Shown here: positions 60,368 to 64,000 of the stretch, in pieces
How the letters are laid out: each line of letters begins with the position of its first letter
Numbering within the stretch: the stretch's first letter is position 1
NCBI RefSeq assembly: GCF_022429565.1
Contig: NZ_CP092487.1
Span: 78,501-142,500 of the forward strand
From: Lutibacter sp. A64
Lineage (GTDB): Bacteria > Bacteroidota > Bacteroidia > Flavobacteriales > Flavobacteriaceae
Length of the DNA stretch: 64,000 bases
Direction of reading: 5' to 3'
The notes under the pieces: generated by a model
The model's database searches: none
What the model saw: the letters and a program-made list of their open reading frames with translations, nothing else
Told to the model about the DNA's origin: nothing
Program-made: the position numbers and the translations under genes

Positions 60368-62281
60368 ATGAGTAAGATTATAGGAATTGATTTAGGAACT
60401 ACCAACTCTTGTGTTTCTGTAATGGAAGGAAATGAGCCTGTTGTAATTCCTAATGCAGAAGGAAAAAGAACTACACCTTCTATTGTAGCATTTATTGAAG
60501 GTGGAGAACGTAAAGTAGGAGATCCAGCAAAAAGGCAAGCGGTTACAAACCCATTAAAAACTATTTATTCTATTAAACGTTTTATGGGTAATAAATATTC
60601 TGAATCTAAAATGGAAGCAGAACGTGTACCTTATAAAGTTGTAAAAGGAGATAATGATACACCACGTGTAGATATTGATGGAAGATTATACACACCTCAA
60701 GAAATTTCAGCAATGGTGCTTCAAAAAATGAAGAAAACTGCTGAAGATTATTTAGGAGCTGAAGTTAATGAAGCTGTTGTAACTGTACCAGCATATTTTA
60801 ATGATGCACAACGTCAGGCAACTAAAGAAGCAGGTGAAATTGCAGGTTTAAAAGTGAGTCGTATTATCAACGAACCTACTGCTGCAGCATTGGCGTATGG
60901 TATGGACAAAAAAGGAACAGATCAAAAAATTGTTGTTTTTGACTTTGGAGGTGGAACACATGACGTTTCTATCTTAGAATTAGGAGATGGTGTTTTTGAA
61001 GTGCTTTCAACCGATGGAGATACACACTTAGGTGGTGATGATGTAGATCAAAAAATTATAGACTGGTTAGCTGAAGAGTTTAAAGCTGACGAAAATATGG
61101 ATTTACGTGAAGACCCTATGGCTTTACAACGTCTAAAAGAAGCAGCTGAAAAAGCGAAGATAGAATTATCTTCTTCAGCATCAACAGAAATTAATTTACC
61201 ATATGTAACGGCTACTGCAAGTGGACCAAAACACTTAGTACGTACATTATCTAAATCTAAATTTGAACAATTAATTGATGATTTAGTAAAAAGAACTATA
61301 GAGCCTTGTAAAACTGCATTAAATAATGCTGGTTTATCTACAGGAGATATTGATCAAGTTATATTGGTAGGTGGATCAACACGTATTCCAGCTGTTCAAG
61401 ATGCAGTTGAAAAATTCTTTGGAAAAGCACCTTCAAAAGGAGTAAATCCAGATGAGGTTGTTGCAATTGGAGCAGCTATTCAAGGGGGTGTGTTAACTGG
61501 AGATGTAAAAGATGTATTGTTGTTAGATGTTACACCTTTATCTTTAGGTATTGAAACTATGGGGAATGTAATGACTAAGTTAATTGAAGCTAATACAACA
61601 ATTCCAACTAAAAAGTCGCAAGTATTCTCTACAGCAGCAGACAATCAGCCATCAGTAGAAATTCACGTATTACAAGGTGAAAGAGCAATGGCAGCAGATA
61701 ATAAAACTATTGGTCGTTTCCATTTAGATGGAATTCCACCAGCACAAAGAGGTGTACCACAAATTGAAGTAACTTTTGATATTGATGCAAATGGTATTAT
61801 TAAAGTTTCTGCAACAGATAAAGCTACTGGTAAATCTCAAGATATTAGAATTGAAGCTTCTTCTGGTTTAACTGAAGATGAAATCAAAAAAATGAAAGCA
61901 GATGCAGAAGCAAATGCAGATGCAGATAAAAATGCTAAAGAAATTGCTGAAAAAATTAATGGTGCAGACTCTATGATTTTCCAAACAGAAAAACAATTAA
62001 AAGAGTTTGGTGATAAATTATCAGCAGATAAAAAAGATCCAATTGAAGCAGCTTTAGCAGAACTTAAAAAAGCACACGAATCTAAAGATATTGCACAAAT
62101 TGATACTGCAATGGAAAAGATAAACGAAGCTTGGAAAGTTGCAAGTGAAGAAATGTACAAAGCACAACAAGAAGGTCAGCCTCAAGGAGCTCCAACAGGA
62201 GGTGCTGGTGATGCGCAACCTAAAAATGAAGGTGACGATGTAGAAGATGTAGACTTTGAAGAAGTAAAAGAAGATAAATAA
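60368..62281 (+). CDS. dnaK: Chaperone DnaK (Hsp70)
   Basis: A 637-residue Hsp70. The ATPase domain opens [18 protein letters not shown] and includes [11 protein letters not shown] and [17 protein letters not shown] (the usual FDLGGGTFD, with two changes). Linker [16 protein letters not shown] leads to the substrate-binding domain and helical lid, and the acidic C-terminus is [11 protein letters not shown]. It folds and protects proteins with DnaJ and GrpE, whose genes are not nearby. Followed by a strong terminator 22 bases after the stop. Confidence 0.98.
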   Translation: MSKIIGIDLGTTNSCVSVMEGNEPVVIPNAEGKRTTPSIVAFIEGGERKVGDPAKRQAVTNPLKTIYSIKRFMGNKYSESKMEAERVPYKVVKGDNDTPRVDIDGRLYTPQEISAMVLQKMKKTAEDYLGAEVNEAVVTVPAYFNDAQRQATKEAGEIAGLKVSRIINEPTAAALAYGMDKKGTDQKIVVFDFGGGTHDVSILELGDGVFEVLSTDGDTHLGGDDVDQKIIDWLAEEFKADENMDLREDPMALQRLKEAAEKAKIELSSSASTEINLPYVTATASGPKHLVRTLSKSKFEQLIDDLVKRTIEPCKTALNNAGLSTGDIDQVILVGGSTRIPAVQDAVEKFFGKAPSKGVNPDEVVAIGAAIQGGVLTGDVKDVLLLDVTPLSLGIETMGNVMTKLIEANTTIPTKKSQVFSTAADNQPSVEIHVLQGERAMAADNKTIGRFHLDGIPPAQRGVPQIEVTFDIDANGIIKVSATDKATGKSQDIRIEASSGLTEDEIKKMKADAEANADADKNAKEIAEKINGADSMIFQTEKQLKEFGDKLSADKKDPIEAALAELKKAHESKDIAQIDTAMEKINEAWKVASEEMYKAQQEGQPQGAPTGGAGDAQPKNEGDDVEDVDFEEVKEDK

Positions 62282-62302
62282 GATTTATTCTTTTAATAAA
62301 TT

Positions 62303-62343
62303 AAAAAACTGTCTAAAAGTTAAAACTTTTAGGCAGTTTTTTT
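62303..62343 (+). terminator. Terminator of dnaK
   Basis: Arms 62303-62320 and 62325-62342 (core CTGTCTAAAAGT/ACTTTTAGGCAG, one G.T pair) form an 18-bp stem with loop TAAA, ending in a T-run. The core resembles that of the susCD terminator (CCGTCTAAAA). Confidence 0.88.
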
Positions 62344-62507
62344 ATGTTGTAAATTAAGCTTAGTTATAGTTTTAAATTAATATTTAACAAGAAGTAAGAG
62401 TATATATAAGTTATAGAAAAACTAAATTAGAAGTTATTGATATTTGATACATTGTTTTAGTATGTATGCATAACAAACTATTTCTTATATTTGAAAAAAC
62501 CAGATAT

Positions 62508-63458
62508 ATGAAATCAGCAAAACTTACACAGCTTTTAAATATAACCTACCCAATAATTCAAGCGCCTATGTTTTTAGTTTCAAATACAGCTATGGTAATA
62601 GAAGCTATGAAAGGAGGGATTGCGGGTTGTATTCCTGCATTAAATTATAGAACTTTAGAAGAATTAAGAACTGCAATAAAAGAATTAAAAGCGGCTAAAG
62701 TTTCTGGTGGAGCGTTTGGTTTTAACCTAATTGTAAACAAGTCTAATATTAAATATAAAGATCAATTAGAAGTTATTTGTGAAGAAGGAGTTGATTTTAT
62801 TATAACTTCTTTAGGAAATCCTGAAGAAACTATTAAAAAAGCACATAAGCATAATATCAAAGTTTTATGTGATGTAACTGATTTAAAATTTGCAAAAAAG
62901 GTAGAGAAATTAGGTGCCAATGCCATTATTGCCGTAAATAATTTAGCTGGAGGTCATAGAGGTAATACTTCTCCAGAAGTGTTAATTCCAGAATTAATTC
63001 AAAATTGTACAATTCCTATTATTTCAGCAGGTGGAGTAGGGTGTACTAACGATATTTATAAAATGTTAAGTTTAGGTGCTGGAGGAGTTTCTGTAGGGAG
63101 CCCTTTTATTGCTTCAGTTGAAGCTGGTGTTACCGAAGAATATAAAAAAGCCTGTGTCACTTATGGTTCAAAAGATATTGTAATGACAGAACGTATATCC
63201 GGAACACCTTGCACAGTAATAAACACTTCGTATGTTCAAAAAATTGGAACGAAACAAACTTGGATAGAACGTATTCTAAATAAAAACAAAAAGTTGAAAA
63301 AATGGGTAAAAATGATTCGATTTTCAATAGGAATGCGAGCAACCGAAAAAGCAGCAACTAAAGCAACTTATAAAACGGTATGGGTTGCAGGTCCAAGTAT
63401 AGAACATACAACTACAATTTTACCTGTTAAAGATATAATTTCTAAGCTTATTAATTAG
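62508..63458 (+). CDS. Nitronate monooxygenase (NPD family)
   Basis: A 316-residue FMN-dependent TIM-barrel protein from the ATG at 62508 (MKSAKLTQLL); an in-frame ATG at 62466 would add 14 hydrophobic-basic residues not expected for the family. Motifs are YPIIQAPMFLVSN, GGIAGCIPALNYR, DFIITSLGNPE, ANAIIAVNNLAGGHRG, IISAGGVGC and GAGGVSVGSPFIAS for FMN phosphate binding. Members oxidise nitronates such as propionate-3-nitronate, and some act as enoyl reductases, so specificity is uncertain. It is monocistronic as far as visible. Confidence 0.87.
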   Translation: MKSAKLTQLLNITYPIIQAPMFLVSNTAMVIEAMKGGIAGCIPALNYRTLEELRTAIKELKAAKVSGGAFGFNLIVNKSNIKYKDQLEVICEEGVDFIITSLGNPEETIKKAHKHNIKVLCDVTDLKFAKKVEKLGANAIIAVNNLAGGHRGNTSPEVLIPELIQNCTIPIISAGGVGCTNDIYKMLSLGAGGVSVGSPFIASVEAGVTEEYKKACVTYGSKDIVMTERISGTPCTVINTSYVQKIGTKQTWIERILNKNKKLKKWVKMIRFSIGMRATEKAATKATYKTVWVAGPSIEHTTTILPVKDIISKLIN

Positions 63459-63506
63459 TATTTTTGAAAATCTATTGATTTAATACATTTTAATTTAAAA
63501 TACGCA

Positions 63507-64000
63507 TTGAAGAATTTTCATAAATTTAATTTTTTTAAGCATACCTACTGTGAATTTGAAATAAAATCGCTCAATTTTTTTAAACAACGAGAAATTCATT
63601 ACAAAAGTAAATCAGGAAGTTTATATTTTTATACCGAAAAAGGCGTTTACCGCTATTCAAATCATTGGGGAAGAGTAGCCAATTGTAAATGGAAAATTAA
63701 AGGTGTTGAAGCTTATAAAAATCAAATTTATTATGTTGGTTATGCAAATTGGTCTGATTTTTATCCCTTAAATTCAAAAGAAAAATATTTTTATATAGCT
63801 GTTGAAGCTAAAACAAATGAGCCAAAAATTTATAGATTTAAAGGAGAAGATAAAACTACACCTTTTTTAATGACATTAGAGTTTGCGCTTTTACGACTCA
63901 AAGAAATTAAAAAGTTGTATAAAGATTATAAATGGGCAACGTATTATAATGAAAGTGTTGAGGTAGTTAGAAATAAGTTAATTTATAAACTAATTAATTC
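63507..64000 (+). CDS. Conserved flavobacterial hypothetical protein, 3' end missing
   Basis: A frame from TTG 63507 runs open to the window edge, with at least 164 codons. Residues YRYSNHWGRVANCKWKI and YYVGYANWSDFYP recall a conserved hypothetical protein widespread in Flavobacteriaceae, with no known function. There is no signal peptide. No ATG precedes the conserved region in frame, so I take TTG, but a different start is possible. It follows the nitronate monooxygenase gene by 48 bp on the same strand and may be co-transcribed. Confidence 0.6.
   Translation, partial: MKNFHKFNFFKHTYCEFEIKSLNFFKQREIHYKSKSGSLYFYTEKGVYRYSNHWGRVANCKWKIKGVEAYKNQIYYVGYANWSDFYPLNSKEKYFYIAVEAKTNEPKIYRFKGEDKTTPFLMTLEFALLRLKEIKKLYKDYKWATYYNESVEVVRNKLIYKLIN

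Noticed and set aside
1..64000. tRNA, rRNA or tmRNA genes
   Set aside because: No T-loop GTTCGAnTCC-like signature or rRNA segment was found on either strand on reading through the gaps.
1..64000. Insertion sequences, transposases or prophage genes
   Set aside because: No transposase, integrase or structural phage protein among the translated genes; the only repeats seen are the two 21-bp copies around 52.8-53.5 kb.

Overview
The window is about 30% GC and carries a chromosomal segment of a member of the Bacteroidota, almost certainly the family Flavobacteriaceae. Supporting signs are a SusC/SusD pair, many lipoproteins and QTI- or AQ-type signal peptides, flavobacterial -7 promoter boxes (TAnnTTTG, often TATCTTTG), no obvious Shine-Dalgarno sequences, and gene orders typical of the family (ftsH-rsfS, ddl-PASTA-rluD, TPR/barrel/ftsE). 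The genus cannot be fixed from the sequence alone. No tRNA, rRNA, CRISPR array, insertion sequence or prophage was recognised.

Layout. 1-9.3 kb: a partial surface/secreted protein, a FUSC membrane protein, an amidohydrolase lipoprotein, and an envelope pair (outer-membrane barrel plus 1005-residue TPR protein). 9.5-12.5 kb: orphan ftsE, two glycosyltransferases and a small membrane protein. 12.5-28.8 kb: the most coherent accessory block, read as a peptidoglycan (muropeptide) salvage locus. A minus-strand operon encodes a Na+/solute symporter, MurQ, AnmK, a YdiJ-type FAD/Fe-S D-2-hydroxyacid oxidase, a dipeptide epimerase and a secreted NagZ fused to a beta-lactamase-like domain. It is preceded by a DeoR-family regulator and diverges from a SusC/SusD pair. 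Outer-membrane capture, periplasmic cleavage, import, phosphorylation, lactyl-ether cleavage, D-lactate oxidation and L-Ala-D-Glu epimerisation could all be served by neighbouring genes.

28.9-36.8 kb: lipid and housekeeping genes (YceI lipoprotein, acyl-CoA-binding protein, psd, cdsA, LUD protein, ftsH, rsfS; then birA, an SRPBCC protein, pyrE, NUDIX). 36.8-43.2 kb: SulP transporter, pseudouridine synthase, topB, lpxD and a small acidic protein. 43.4-51.9 kb: alpha/beta hydrolase, DUF1853, M14 peptidase, coaD, ddl, PASTA protein, rluD-type synthase, CAT-like acyltransferase, and a divergent VOC/hxlR pair with an inverted-repeat operator candidate. 52-53.5 kb: a small variable patch with a frameshifted hydrolase and an orphan gene bracketed by near-identical 21-bp repeats. 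53.5-64 kb: yaaA; a polyamine operon (arginine decarboxylase, agmatinase, a deoxyhypusine-synthase-family protein without the catalytic lysine, and a small acidic protein); DUF2853; sdaA; dnaK; a nitronate monooxygenase-like gene; and a truncated conserved gene at the edge.

The most notable findings are the muropeptide salvage locus, the lysine-less deoxyhypusine synthase homologue inside a polyamine operon, the back-to-back pyrE/NUDIX promoters, a terminator hairpin built into birA codons, a 32-bp perfect palindrome, and a one-base homopolymer frameshift in a hydrolase gene. All functional statements come from motifs and context; no database search was run.
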